Source of the DNA: Ascaris suum
Taxonomy: Eukaryota > Nematoda > Chromadorea > Rhabditida > Ascarididae
Direction: 5' to 3'
DNA length: 64,000 bases
Assembly: GCA_013433145.1 (NCBI GenBank)
Contig: CM024175.1
Span: forward strand, 4,944,516-5,008,515
Part shown: in pieces, positions 32,926 to 44,273 of the stretch
Numbering within the stretch: position 1 is the first letter of the stretch
How the letters are laid out: the number at the start of each line of letters is the position of its first letter
The notes under the pieces: model-generated
What the model saw: only the letters and a program-made list of their open reading frames with translations
What the model was told of the DNA's origin: nothing
The model's database searches: none
Translations under genes and position numbers: made by a program

Positions 32926-35900
32926 CTGCAATACTGTTTTGTGATTGAGTGAGTTTTAAACGTGTTTTTCTGTTACCGAACGATAGAAGCTGAATTTTTT
33001 GGAAATGAAGGAAGTGGAAAATACATAAGATGAGCAAAATTTCCCCCTCCACCAACGAAACTTTCAATGACTCAGAAACGATCACTCTTCAACTTATTTC
33101 GAAAGACGCCTTATGAAGCTTTTTTTCAAATTTCAGCACGAAGTTTAACCTACCCGAAGTCGCACAAACTGATTTCACTAGACAATATTATTGGGTGCAT
33201 TCATGTCTTCTCTAAAATTGCATTTGCCATCAAAAATTATTTGTTGCTCTATTACAAAAGCATTCAAATGTGATGCCACTGATGGTAATGCATTCATAGA
33301 ATTGCTTAGGAGGATCAGCCTATGCCAATAGACTTTAACAGCTTTATGTGATGAAAAGAAACCTCGTGAAGTTGAGTTCTGGCAACGGAGTACCACAATT
33401 GACCATCCCTCGGAAACAACGCTTCAAGTGAAGTAATAAAGTATTGTTGATAGCAGATTTTCATTTCTATCTACTGAGAAATGATATTGGTGCACTTGAA
33501 AGGCTTTCGCTAAAGTACGCCTTTTTTTGCTCATCGCATCAACAAATAATAATCTTCTTTCATGTGGGCTGTCTGCGTTATTCAATGATAAACGACAAGT
33601 GCATGCATTCCGTAAACCGCCCATGCAGTTTATTACTTTCTGATATTTGATGGAGCAAAGAAAGAAACAACATTTTCTTTATACACACAAATTTATCGCT
33701 GGCGTCATCGTGATAGCGCTGTAGGATTATCAAACGTTACATTTTTAATTATTATCACTTTTTCTTTGACTTACTGTGTTTTAAGCATGACACAATATGT
33801 TCACCTGAGTTGCTTGTGCAGCCGTTTGTCTCCTTTTTATCGTGTTACTACCAATTACATAGATGTTCTTTTCATCATGACCTAATAACCTATGATGAAG
33901 TGTTAGTAAAGTTCTTTTCACTTATATTTGTTTCATCCTTTCTCTTTATGCCTCCTCTCTTTAATGAAGTCGTTCTTTGCAGCACAATTTTCATTGTCGC
34001 TTGGGCGGAAATGCCTCGATAACCTTTGCGAGGTAGTTCTATTTACTAACTGCTGTTGAGGATATTCGTAAATAAACTCCCTTTCTAGGACGTAGTTGAG
34101 CTGACCTTAGTGCGTTTATTTGTCTACTTCACTGACATTCTCGGAATGTTCCTCCGACAAATATTGCATGTAAAGAACTTAGTCAGCCAGTCACAGGTCT
34201 TATTCATATGCGTGAATACTATCGTTGCGGCCAACGAACGAACAGGCGATCGGTGAAAGTAGCACTATTTTGAAGCAGCTATAATAAACAATTTCGTGCT
34301 TTAGACTTTTATAGTCCTTAAGTTTTTTGGGGATTTCCACACATTACTCGCACCCGAGTGGAGTATTCTGTAAAATTTCGTTTCTCACCCAGTTATAGCC
34401 CGAGACGAGTGGCGTTTCTGTTTATGTCAAGCATTACTCATTTGAAGTTGATCTCTGACCCAGTGCGCAATTTTTCAAGTTGCCTCCACGTTCCAAATCT
34501 CGCTACCTACAGCCTTCTCAGCGTTTCGCTTAAGATCCATAATTCAACGTTTCGAAATCATGGATTCGCTCCCTTGACGGTTTCTTTTAGATACCGTGCA
34601 TTAAACCTGCACATTGCTCGTAATCTTTCGCAAAAAAATGCTGTATTGGTGCTTAAACAAAATTGAACAAACATGAGAGGGGCTGCAAGAAAAATGAGTT
34701 TGGATGCCCCTGGAAATGTTCCGCTGTGCCATTCGTATATTCGATAGTAGACACTGAAATATGTGTGATAATGACAGCGTTAAGTCGGAAACAAGGAGCA
34801 AATTCTCTCCTCGTTGTTTCCACCATGCTGACAATTTTTCATTGCATCTAATAACAGTTTCGTATTCACTCAGTCATGAGCATTGGCTAAAAAATGTTTC
34901 ATTGTTAGCATCACCTTTGATAATTCATTGCTCGATGAGCCTCTCTACCAACGGCGTGGTGATTGAAAGTTTTTCTTCTGAAACCGTGCTGATAGTATGG
35001 TAGCGCGTCTTCTATTTGCGGAGCTGTCTTTGCGTCATTGAATTTTTCGGGAGGTTTCCTTCCACTACTTTCATTTCTTCATTCTCTTTTCTCATGATTC
35101 GAGGTCGTGTTGACCAATTTTCCACTTTGTGGGAGAATCGCATCTATTATTACCCGCTAAGAAACAACAAACTACAATCCAAGATATGTTGTTCCAACAC
35201 AAGTAATGAATTATATTGCTAAACCATGAACAATTATGGTGGGATTTTTTGAAAGGTGAAAATCTTATTCGAATTCTTCAGTTATTACCTCATCATAACT
35301 TATTTAGAACAATTCAGATATATCTTAATGTATTTCCCGAGTATTCTTCTCTTTGTTGCTCAACTCTCAGATGCTTCTTTTGAAAAATATTCATCTAATA
35401 TATCAAGATCAGTTTCACTCTGCTTGCTGCTTCCTTTCATATTCGCCAACTTTTTTATTGCTCACAAATTTTTCCTACCATCGTTTCGCCTTCCCGAGAA
35501 ATTTTTGCCATTTTGCAAACGATTAGTAAATGTTGTTTTCCTCTTTTCCCTTATTAGAATTTATAGGAAATTTCTTGTTCGCCTTGCAGTAGCCACACAT
35601 TACGTGGATATTCATTCAATAGTTTAATAGTACAATTTCGCATTCTAGCCTCCATTTTCTCTCTTCCTCTGGGCACCTTATTCGTAAAGCTTTTTTTTGT
35701 GTTTACTAGTGGAATAGTTTCGCTAAGATGCGTAGTCAAAAATTTTCAGGAAATTACGGCACCCGCCGACACTGCAGTTTACTACAATTATCAACGTCTC
35801 ACGCTCAACCATTTTAATATTTCTATTCCAATCTTCATCCATAAATCTTCACAAGTTTTCTGCCATATCGATCTCTTTGAGCGTATTGGTGAGATTGTTC

Positions 35901-36745
35901 GTTGATTTCTATTCGTGGATCTCAAGCATAGACAACGATCACTCACAGCGATAATATGTTCTCTTCAGTGGAAACTGAGACTTTTTTTATTCATATATAG
36001 ACAGCCCGTTTTCATCAAACCAAATGACTTTCCACTGAAGGTATTTAAGGTGATCTCATCTCAGAAGTTCTCCCAATTTACGTCCTGTCATAACGAATTT
36101 ATATTGCTCAGGAGGAATATGAACATGATTTGGCTGGCTGTGGTTTTCGGTTTCCCATTCTTAGTTGCAAGGATTACTTAGCTGCGATTCGTTAGTTCGA
36201 TTATTTCGCTCATATACCGGATTTGTGAGAGCAACAATCTCATGAGCAAGTTCTCTAGGACGCCCATCTATATTCACTAGAGTCAACCAAAGCGAACACT
36301 TACGTATTCTTGAATCTGCAGGGAACAGAAAACATTAGACTTCTATTCTAGGAAAAAGGGGTGCTCTATGGTCAGTTTTCACAGCTGCTCCAAGGACAAT
36401 GGTCTTTTTCAATGACATTAACGCAACACTGAAATACGAGCTATACTTTCACATATGCGAGCGATCAGCTGTGTAAATCGTTGACCTGTGGAATGCTTAC
36501 GGTCGACTCTTCCACGATTTTGAGCAACGAGTTTTGTGGCAGTTTTCAATCGGTGTTGATAGTAACCTGCTCATTTAAGTTTAGGCGATCCTTTGGGTTG
36601 GAATACACAGAGCAAATTAGCTCTGAAGTAGCAGCTACGTGACATGCGAACACAAACTCATATTTACATACAGATGTGGCGCTCTTAACATTATCATTAA
36701 ACTGCCGGTTCATCATGATCGTATTCCTGTAACAACTGACTCTAG
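32926..36745. other. No supported gene
   Basis: AT-rich. The longest ORF (35256-35627, plus) is hydrophobic, in TTT/ATT-rich sequence, without borders or homology that I can see, and is treated as chance. Confidence 0.4.
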
Positions 36746-36876
36746 AGGAAAAGTATACGGCGATGAGGGACATGGGCAGGAAAAAGTCGAGGATTTACAG
36801 GATGGAGCGGGATGTCATCATCGGCAAAATGAGAAGCAGTGAAAGAGCGCACTTGAATTATACAGTGCATTCGTGA
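36746..36876 (+). CDS. Candidate plus-strand terminal exon
   Basis: Acceptor ACTCTAG, then EKYTAMRDMGRKKSRIYRM, then ERDVIIGKMRSSE and a TGA at 36874. Very basic. The overlapping frame listed as a longer ORF is a shadow. No upstream partner or family recognised. Confidence 0.3.
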
Positions 36877-37422
36877 TCACATACGATGCTTAGTTCTTAA
36901 GCAAATATGCGAAGGGATGGTGAAGGGATTTTCATAAAATGGTACTAGTCACTGAACAAATAAATGCAATAATTGATGTTAGAAGCAGTGACATCAATGC
37001 CATCATCAAATAATCTGAACGTAATACAGGCATGCAATGTTTGTTGCACTGATGAACAAATAGATCAAATAATTTTGCATTTTAAAAATGTGCATCTGTT
37101 TCTATGGTCGCATAATAATTATCGTTTGAATATAAGCATTGAAATGTTTGCATAGATCAATTAATCGCTTATTTTCCATCACTGATATATGTCTATCATG
37201 TCCATCATTGAGATTTGCATTAAGAAAACATGGAATTGTACTGTTCTTACTGTCCCTGATTTCACGGTCATTCATTAGCGGTGTATCATTTCCGCGTGTT
37301 TATTGATATTTTCGTTTATGCGAATTTTGAGTGGCTCATCGCAATAGAGTGGTAATTCATTCCTGCTATCGAGACAATAGTTATATGCGCTTCATTTTGT
37401 CGAAAAATATTATTGAATCCTA

Positions 37423-37438
37423 CCCCCCCCCCCCCCCC
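37423..37438 (+). repeat. C homopolymer, about 16 bases
   Basis: Uninterrupted run of C after TCCTA, just downstream (on the minus strand) of the orphan minus-strand exons. A second C-run of about 11 bases is at about 54873-54883. Confidence 0.9.
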
Positions 37439-37463
37439 TCCTCATATATTATTGAGCAGTCGG

Positions 37464-37941
37464 CAGTAAAGTTGTTGCATTACGAGACTGCATATAAGTG
37501 GATAAATTCTCTCGCATCGCTACTTCAGTGTTTCGGATATTATTCAGGCTTGCCTCGTATCCTTCCTCTGACTCTGTGGACTTGATGAGCGTCGTCTGCA
37601 AGCATCCATATGTGATTTTCCTTCTTCCGTGCAATAGAACGCCGTCAGTTTCAAACTCTATTTCTAGTCTGCTGAGAAGTGGGTAGAGTGACAGCTCAAT
37701 GTACATCATTTCTTTAACACACTGCTGGTGAAATAGTTCTGCAAAAGCCAATCTAAATTAAAATCCATTCACTACCTATCAAAATCCCGCCGCTTCTGAA
37801 AAGCTTTTGAATAACCGCCATTGGAAGCTTATGCAGCTGCGAGGTGAAAAAGTGCCCAGTCTGGTTCTCTAGTCGGTTCTCAATCTCTCCTCTGTGAATG
37901 CTATCTGACACGCCACAGAGCAAGTCATTTTTCACTTGCAT
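37464..37941 (-). CDS. Two linked exons of an unrecognised minus-strand gene
   Basis: Upstream exon 37776-37941 reads QVKNDLLCGVSDSIHRGEI and TSQLHKLPMAVIQKLF, ending GGILI. A phase-1 junction (donor GTAGTG, acceptor TTTTGCAG) leads into 37738 down to about 37471, reading LFHQQCVKEMMYIELSLYP and LHGRRKITYGCLQTT, then IRNTEVAMRENLSTYMQ before a possible donor GTAATG. Together about 140 codons with coding-like content, helical and charged. The intron would be only 37 nt (37739-37775), near or below the usual nematode minimum. Otherwise a frameshift separates the two parts. Family unknown. Confidence 0.45.
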
Positions 37942-38510
37942 ATTTAGGTTTCAGCTACTGAGCTGACCGTTCCCATAATTAGCAACCAGTGGCGCTTAGG
38001 TGAACAGCATCGAACTTTCGCTGCAGCAAGGGCGTCGTTCAGTAATCGTTTTATGTAGAAACGAAGAAGAAAAGGTGTACGAAAACTGAGGCCTTTGCAC
38101 TGTTTGAATGGCTGAACAGAAGCAGCACGCAGTATGATAAAACTTTAGATAGATGAGCTTGCCAGCATCGTGAAGCACCATTCTTAGAATCGCATTGCAA
38201 TGTTTTCGATGGTGAAACCGTCAGGACGACAAACGGACGCGCACGCAGAGAGACGATTTAGTCATAACGCATCTTTGCAAATAACATTTGCAAAAATACG
38301 CAATAGTTCGTGGGTTTCGAAGTGTGTGCGTGTTCACGTTGGTATGCGAGTGTCCCTACCTACCTATTTGCCCACTAAGTTAGCAGTCTACCTGTTGATT
38401 TGTCCTCTACAGCCTAGTCGAATGAATTTTATGTCAAATAAACTTCGTTCAGAGACCGCTGACTTAGTTATGTGGCCAACAACTATTTAAAACTATTTGT
38501 GTGAAGCTAG

Positions 38511-38705
38511 TCAAGCGTCCATCAACACAGCTGTCCATAAATCTTCATGAAATCTTGCCAAATTTTGAAGTGAGCGCATTAAAGCGAATAAGCAGTGTTG
38601 AGTGAATTCTGACATAGCGGCTACATATTCAGCATCTAAACGGTCCTCGCTCCCCATCAGCCATTTTTGAAGAAAATTTTCGCGGCAAAGACAAATCTCT
38701 GAAAT
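38511..38705 (-). CDS. Minus-strand exon, probably same gene as 37.4-37.9 kb
   Basis: Minus strand: TTAATTCAG acceptor, then ISEICLCRENFLQKWLMG, MSEFTQHCLFALMRSLQNL and HEDLWTAVLMDA to TGA at 38511. 65 codons including stop, phase 0. It may be a terminal exon, or may splice out earlier at a GTGTTG after DLWTA and continue to the exon at 37941. No family recognised. Confidence 0.4.
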   Translation of the reverse strand: MSEICLCRENFLQKWLMGSEDRLDAEYVAAMSEFTQHCLFALMRSLQNLARFHEDLWTAVLMDA

Positions 38706-38925
38706 CTGAATTAATTTAACGCGCAAATTTCAGCTAGATTTAAACGCAGACTTTTTCAAGAACAGGTGGGTTGATGAAATATGCTATGACAAATAATGTG
38801 TAACCAAATATGTGCCTTTGCATTCTGTTCACTTCACTTAAAAATCGCGAACAACTTGTCAACAAACAAAAAAATGTCTTCATATTTGAAACAACCCATC
38901 CGCTAACAGAAACTTTACCGCACAA

Positions 38926-41001
38926 TATTCATTATTCTCTGATCGATGAATGCAAAATCAAAGAAAAACGCTCACGAAAATACATACAATTTTCCTGCAC
39001 TTTCAAGTAGATTGGTCAATATGAAGGCTGATGCTGGTATCGAATGCTTTAATGTGCACTGTAAGGAGCAAATTTTATCACTCTAGTTTCACGTTTACCA
39101 CGCTCAAATGGGAACGCACACATTTAATCATATGCAAACATGGCATTGCAAATTTGCAAAAGTGCATCGAAATGATGCTTAGTATTCAAATTTGTTGTAA
39201 ATTTCACATTTCAATCGTAGCCGAGAAAAGGAACCTAATCATCAGCAACGAAATTCCGCAAAAATTCCATAAAAAATCGAAATTATTCGCAACTTTTCGC
39301 AAAAACGTCGAATATTCGAATGATATTGAGTAATCAAAAGCGCAATCATAAAACGTTCTTGTGTACAAAGACAAGCCTTCTCAGGAGAATTTCTAACTAA
39401 CGTCAATTGAATCATTCCTGCGTCATCGATATTTTGCCAGCATAGAATAGTGCATCACTATTCCTTGCTGTTTGTCACTTAAAAACAATGTGCTCCCATA
39501 ATGAATAACTCTTGATGATATAATTGTTATCATATCTATACGTTGCATTCATTTCAATACTCGACAAACGTGTCGATGTTGGACATCGCACCAAAACTGC
39601 AACGTTTAGGTAATTTTTTCAAATTGCACCCTCGTATAAAAGCTTTTTAATAGGTTTATTGTTGCTGCCATTTTTTGGAACTATTCGCTAATATCAGTGT
39701 AACCTTCAAACTTCTGATAGTATACTGAATTTAATTCATTGGCAAGATGCGAGAAATTCGCTATTCAATACCACAGTCACCGAAACACCGAAAACGCTAT
39801 ATATTCAACCTGGAATAACAAACTTGGGCTCAAGCTGAAGCGCAGCTTTCACCAGTGAATTTGGGGTCTCCAACGAATAAATTTTTGAGCCCTCCGATGA
39901 CCGCATAACCTTTTGTTGCTGGAATTCATAGATCTAGAACTGGGTACTTTTTGAAATTTCCTCGAAGAATTTGTTCCTTGTCCATTTCCTGCTTTTATGT
40001 GAATAGGTATCGCTCAGTGTGGCTTCAACCGTCGCACTTGCGAGGCCGAATTCAACTATGCAGAATTCAATACAGTTAAATGTCAGAAATAAGAGGCATT
40101 CAAAAAACCCACTTGAGTATTTTTCAGGATTTGCTAGTGAGTTAATGTATCACACCAGGATTCTGTGGCGTATGCACGTCCTCATCGGAACCGATGTGGT
40201 ACCTGAACATTTGTGCAGGTGCCGCTTAAAAGTCCGCTAATTGCATCAGTTAACATGTGGACTGTTTTGCCCATTTCGAGGATTCACCCATCGTCATCAA
40301 TAACAATGTTCGTCGTTCTTTTCTGGTTACGACCCGAATGCTCTAAATTTCTTGCTGCATTTTGCAAAGTTAATGGAATCGCTATGAATTGAGTCCATTA
40401 TATCTCGTTGGGTGGGGTGCACTCCGTTGAATAAATAAATTTCAGCAATACTAAGCTTCACCTTTAGGGATTGTTTGATTGGGCGCCAGTTGCTTTCATT
40501 TCAAATATAACAACTAGCCTGTGAAGCTTGAATAGGTCAGATATTAATTAACCTACTACAAAGTCCACAAGTCTATCATCCTCAATTACTATGAACTTGG
40601 AAAATTGCACTTAAATCTCTCACGTTTTTTTTGTTGCTTGAGTTCGACCGTGCGATTTCTGATGGCGCTGTGGGTCTCTTTTCTTCATTCTGAGTTCACG
40701 CTCAACGATTTCAACTTGGAAACTCCAAAGGACCGACGTGCCTACAACAAATCCACAACTGACTTCATCTTTCTATGATGCCGCACTCTAGTAAAAAAAA
40801 TTCATGAAGAGCAAACAGTGAGAGTTATGACTCACCAAGATCATCACATTTAAAATTTGCTTTTGGAAAATTCTGCGAGTGTTTGACCTCTTGCAGATGA
40901 CGGAAAGAGCATGCGAGAGTTGTGCTTTGACGATATGCACGCATTACATTCCCTTCGTTATGCTTGGAAGCCTTCTTTACCTATAATTTAACGGTTGTTG
41001 G
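38926..41001. other. No supported gene upstream of the LTR element
   Basis: ORFs at 39031-39333 and 40019-40240 (plus) lack borders or recognisable content. No target-site duplication of the retrotransposon was found at its left edge. Confidence 0.4.
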
Positions 41002-41341
41002 TGGGGTTCTCTCGAGGCTTTTCAGGTGCGAAGTCGGCATAAGCAACAAAGAAAAGATTTTTATTTCAACCGAAAAGTACAACAGACGTCCACTAGAGAG
41101 ATCTCGAAACGATCCTTCTCGCCCCTCCCGGGGCACGCCCCTGCAAACAGACCGCAAAATAATGCCTGACAACAGCAACACCTCCCCTTTCATACACCTC
41201 AATTCTGCCTCAAGGAATTTATAGGGAGTTTGTTCAATTGCTGAGATCATTAAAGCACTGGTATACCGTTTGTTCCGTCACGCGGTCACCTTTTCCCCCC
41301 TGCTCTGTGGGAAGTCAGTTGATCTGTATTTGCAGATCTCC
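41002..41341 (-). repeat. 3' LTR
   Basis: 340 bp matching 48636-48974 with about 15 substitutions. In sense orientation it holds a TATAAA-like site changed by one base relative to the other copy (CATACACC versus TATACACC on the plus strand) and an AATAAA signal near 41067-41074. Confidence 0.93.
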
Positions 41342-41477
41342 CTTACATGCCCCTCTCCGCTCTGAGATTCGCCCTCGAATCTCACATAGGCGAAATTAGA
41401 AAATTTCTTGAACACCAACTGAGTTATTATTAAAACTTCAAAAGAAAGGAAAAGGAAAAAAAACCACTTGAAACAGT

Positions 41478-42449
41478 TTAATATGGTTGTGCACGCCAGC
41501 GTAGGGAATTGCGTGGTCGCTTTCGTCGGTGGCGGTAACTTGTGTTTGTTCGTCCACGAGGCAGTGTCCAGCTTGATTTTGAGCGGATAAATGACAAGCC
41601 GAGATCGGGGTAGAGCCGCTTGAAAGTTGTGATCCACAGTCTAATTCCGCTAGCAGTGAAGGGTCCGTTTTCGTCTACCATTCGTTCATCCTTATGGTTG
41701 AGGGAGCTGCCAACTGATAAGGATAATGAGAATAATTCATGGTCGTCATCTCGTATGCCAACGAAGGTGATGGGCTTGTGTTGAAAGCGAGCTTTGGCTT
41801 CAACAAATGCAATGGCCATTTTGGTAAATGCATCGTAATTATTTGCAGGAAAGATTGGGGCGACTACTGTGGGAGTAATGTGCTTTGGGCGTACTAGCTC
41901 ATGCACCAGTTCGTCGAAATCTTGAAGTAATTCTTCTGGTTCGCTCGTCAGCATGCTTGCTTCTAGCAAAACAATGCAGTATTGCGTCGTGCGGCTGAAC
42001 GAGCTGTCCTTTATGTGTGTTGTCAATTTTGTAACGTTGGTCCCTTCAACGAAAGCTGTCGCTTGCATTTGTTTTGAAAGCTGGAGTGCATTTTGACCTC
42101 CTAACAGTATGCATCTTTGTTTTTCATTCAGGAACAATTGCAGCACGTCATTCCTTGCACATTCTGCCGCTATACCTACGTGGTCATTTCGCAAATTTGC
42201 GACATTTTGATTACGCGTGAAAATAATGCCAGTTTTCCCGACTGCCCTTATGGCTGTAGCTCGGTGTGGACAGCCTATTACGAATGCTTGCAAGGCGATT
42301 TCTACACTCTGAGGGGTAGGAGAGAAGCTTTCGTTTTCAAGGCCCTCCTCGAAACATTTTAGCTTTGCTGCCAGTGAAACTGATGGCTCCTTCCAAAGGT
42401 CGAGTGCTCGTGGAAGAGCACTTACCGACCAGAATCGCATGTTTGCCAC
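41478..42449 (-). CDS. Accessory ORF of the retrotransposon, SGNH-hydrolase-like
   Basis: Longest open frame in the window (323 codons) at the 3' end of the element, after integrase. There is no signal peptide or membrane segment, so it is not an envelope gene. Near residues 112-122 it reads RCILLGGQNALQLSK, in the place of an SGNH block I (GDS). Then come a long strand-like VVAPIF plus P and N residues, and DENGPFTASGIRLW in the place of the final block (DxxH then G-LW). If the match holds, the catalytic Ser and the Asp-His pair are both changed (GGQ, DENG), pointing to an inactive fold or a binding role. Family call is by eye. It overlaps the preceding ORF by 28 nt. Confidence 0.55.
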   Translation of the reverse strand: MANMRFWSVSALPRALDLWKEPSVSLAAKLKCFEEGLENESFSPTPQSVEIALQAFVIGCPHRATAIRAVGKTGIIFTRNQNVANLRNDHVGIAAECARNDVLQLFLNEKQRCILLGGQNALQLSKQMQATAFVEGTNVTKLTTHIKDSSFSRTTQYCIVLLEASMLTSEPEELLQDFDELVHELVRPKHITPTVVAPIFPANNYDAFTKMAIAFVEAKARFQHKPITFVGIRDDDHELFSLSLSVGSSLNHKDERMVDENGPFTASGIRLWITTFKRLYPDLGLSFIRSKSSWTLPRGRTNTSYRHRRKRPRNSLRWRAQPY

Positions 42450-42772
42450 CTCGATAGAAAACGTTCAGATGCGATACCTTGAGCGCAGTTGCCTTCCGTG
42501 CAGATAGCGTCTGGATCCAGGACAGTGTTGTAGATATTAATCAACGTCGCAGTGCGTGAACGGTCGCAAATTTTGACTGTTGGCAGTATGCTGCAACATA
42601 GCATCATATTTAAGTGACGATTTCTTACTCGTTCACTTTTTCTTGTGCCATCCCTTCTGATCTGGTTTCGGGCTGTCTTAAATAATTTTCTTCTTTTGGA
42701 GGATCCTAAATAGGGCTGGTCGGTCCATTCATTTGCAACCTTCCTAAGGTATCCATTGGCACCTGAAAACAC
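42422..42772 (-). CDS. Basic ORF between integrase and accessory ORF
   Basis: 116 codons, starting MFSGANGYLRKVANEW, with a strongly basic stretch (SSKRRKLFKTARNQIRR). It may be the tail of integrase after a frameshift, or the original N-terminal part of the accessory protein, since its last codons overlap that ORF in another frame. No homology recognised. Confidence 0.35.
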   Translation of the reverse strand: MFSGANGYLRKVANEWTDQPYLGSSKRRKLFKTARNQIRRDGTRKSERVRNRHLNMMLCCSILPTVKICDRSRTATLINIYNTVLDPDAICTEGNCAQGIASERFLSRWQTCDSGR

Positions 42773-42816
42773 TCGTCTCCTCTTAACATTAATCGTACGG
42801 TTGCTCTATTACTGGT

Positions 42817-43560
42817 TTAATCAATGATCCTGTAAGGGCCAAACCACTCCCATGCCAGCTTAGGATTGGATTTGCCTCTTCTTTCTGCGGGCATATATAC
42901 AAGCACGCGGTCTCCTATTTGAAAAACGTTTTTGACCTTATTGCGTTTATCATATTGCCTTTTATATGATGTTTCTTCTCTGATAAGGTTTTTGCTGGCT
43001 AATTGCCGGGCTAGTTTCAAGCCGGCCAGGAGTTCTAGTTTATACTCACTAATATCAACCTGGTAGGGGGTGACTTTTTCATTTGGAGTGACCTTGCTGG
43101 GGAAGTTGGGATCAAACCCGTGAAGAAGATAAAAACGACTCTCTCCTGTAGAGGAGTGTGCGGTAGCGTTATAAGCATAGAGTATGAATGGAACACGTTG
43201 GTCCATTCCATAGGAATCGGGGTCGTTTTGGCCAGCATTGCAATAAGAGTTCTGTTTATTCTTTCGGTCAGTCCATTTTCCCGAGGGTTGTGACGTATTG
43301 TGAACGTCTGAATGGTTCCTAATTCTGCCGAGATTGTTTCCATTACTGAACTCATGAATTCACCGCCTCGGTCATTGAGCAACCTTCCCTGGCACACCGT
43401 TCTTCAACGAAGACACGCGCTACTGTTTCAGTGCTCTTGCCTTTGAGAGGATATGCTGAACACCACTTCGTAAAATGGTCAATGGCTACCAAAAGATAAC
43501 GGTTTTCGTTGGACGTGAGACCTAGGTCAAGTATGTCTACGCCTACGATAACGTATGGTT
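42817..43560 (-). pseudogene. Integrase core and GPY/F region, frameshifted
   Basis: In sense order: LVAIDHFTKWCSAYPLKGK (first catalytic Asp, about 43500-43440), a shift near 43393, NDRGGEFMSSVME (second Asp), ENGLTERINR (catalytic Glu), a second shift near 43180, then PFILYAYNATAHSSTGES and GDRVLVYMPAERR to WFGPYRI, the GPY/F domain. DDE residues are readable, but two frame changes and the absence of a continuous frame make it inactive as read. Confidence 0.85.
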
Positions 43561-43624
43561 TGCTTGCGAGGATAGGCTTTAATGGTGGGATTGCTTTAAA
43601 GAAGGGTTGCTTTAGGGGAGCTGC

Positions 43625-44273
43625 TTACAATAGCACATTCTGGACAAGCCCTTGTCCATTTTTCGATGTCACTGTGCATTCCCTTCCACTAGAAACGTTG
43701 TCTCAGCATGCGATTTATTTTTCTAGCATTGAATTGTGCAGCGAATGTCCCAGAGTGGACTTCGTCGAAGATGGATTGGCGTTTCGAGCTGGGAACTACA
43801 AGTACTGCATGTCCCTTGTCAGATAGTCGAAAAAGGCAATCATTTTGAAGCCAGTACCAAGGTACGGAGGTTTCATCTACTTTCAGCTTCTCAATGATTC
43901 CTTTACTATCAGAGTCCTGCATGAGGTCTTGACACCACTCTGTACATTGTGTCATAGTTAAGACCATCGTTTCCGCTCCGGTTTTTATAGACTCGGGGGA
44001 TACGTGTTCCTCTTGTAAATAAATTCGACTAAGCGCATGTGCTACTATATTAGATTTCCCGTTGAGGTACTTGATCTCAAAATCGTACGCTTGAAGTTCT
44101 AACGCCCATCGGAGAATACGGTTCGATACGTCTGAGCGTGAAAAAAGTGCCAGTAGAGGCTGATGGTCAGTTAGTACAATAGTTCGTGCTCCCATTACGA
44201 ACATCTTGAACCGCCTAAGTGCAAATACCACTGCCATAGCTTCTAGATCCGTTATGTGATATCAAGATTCGGC
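43625..44273 (-). pseudogene. RNase H end and integrase zinc-finger region
   Basis: An open frame 43689-44237 contains LTDHQPLLALF (RNase H), GKSNIVAHALSRI and a protein linker, then VHSGTFAAQF in the integrase HHCC position. A TAG follows MLRQRF where Y or W is usual, and the reading resumes WKGMHSDIEKW and CPEC. Compared with the usual HHCC pattern the second His looks replaced by Gln (AAQF). Confidence 0.75.

Noticed and set aside
35256..35627. 123-codon hydrophobic plus-strand ORF, possible receptor piece.
   Set aside because: Phe/Ile/Leu-rich composition is expected from T-rich DNA. There are no splice borders, motifs or partners.
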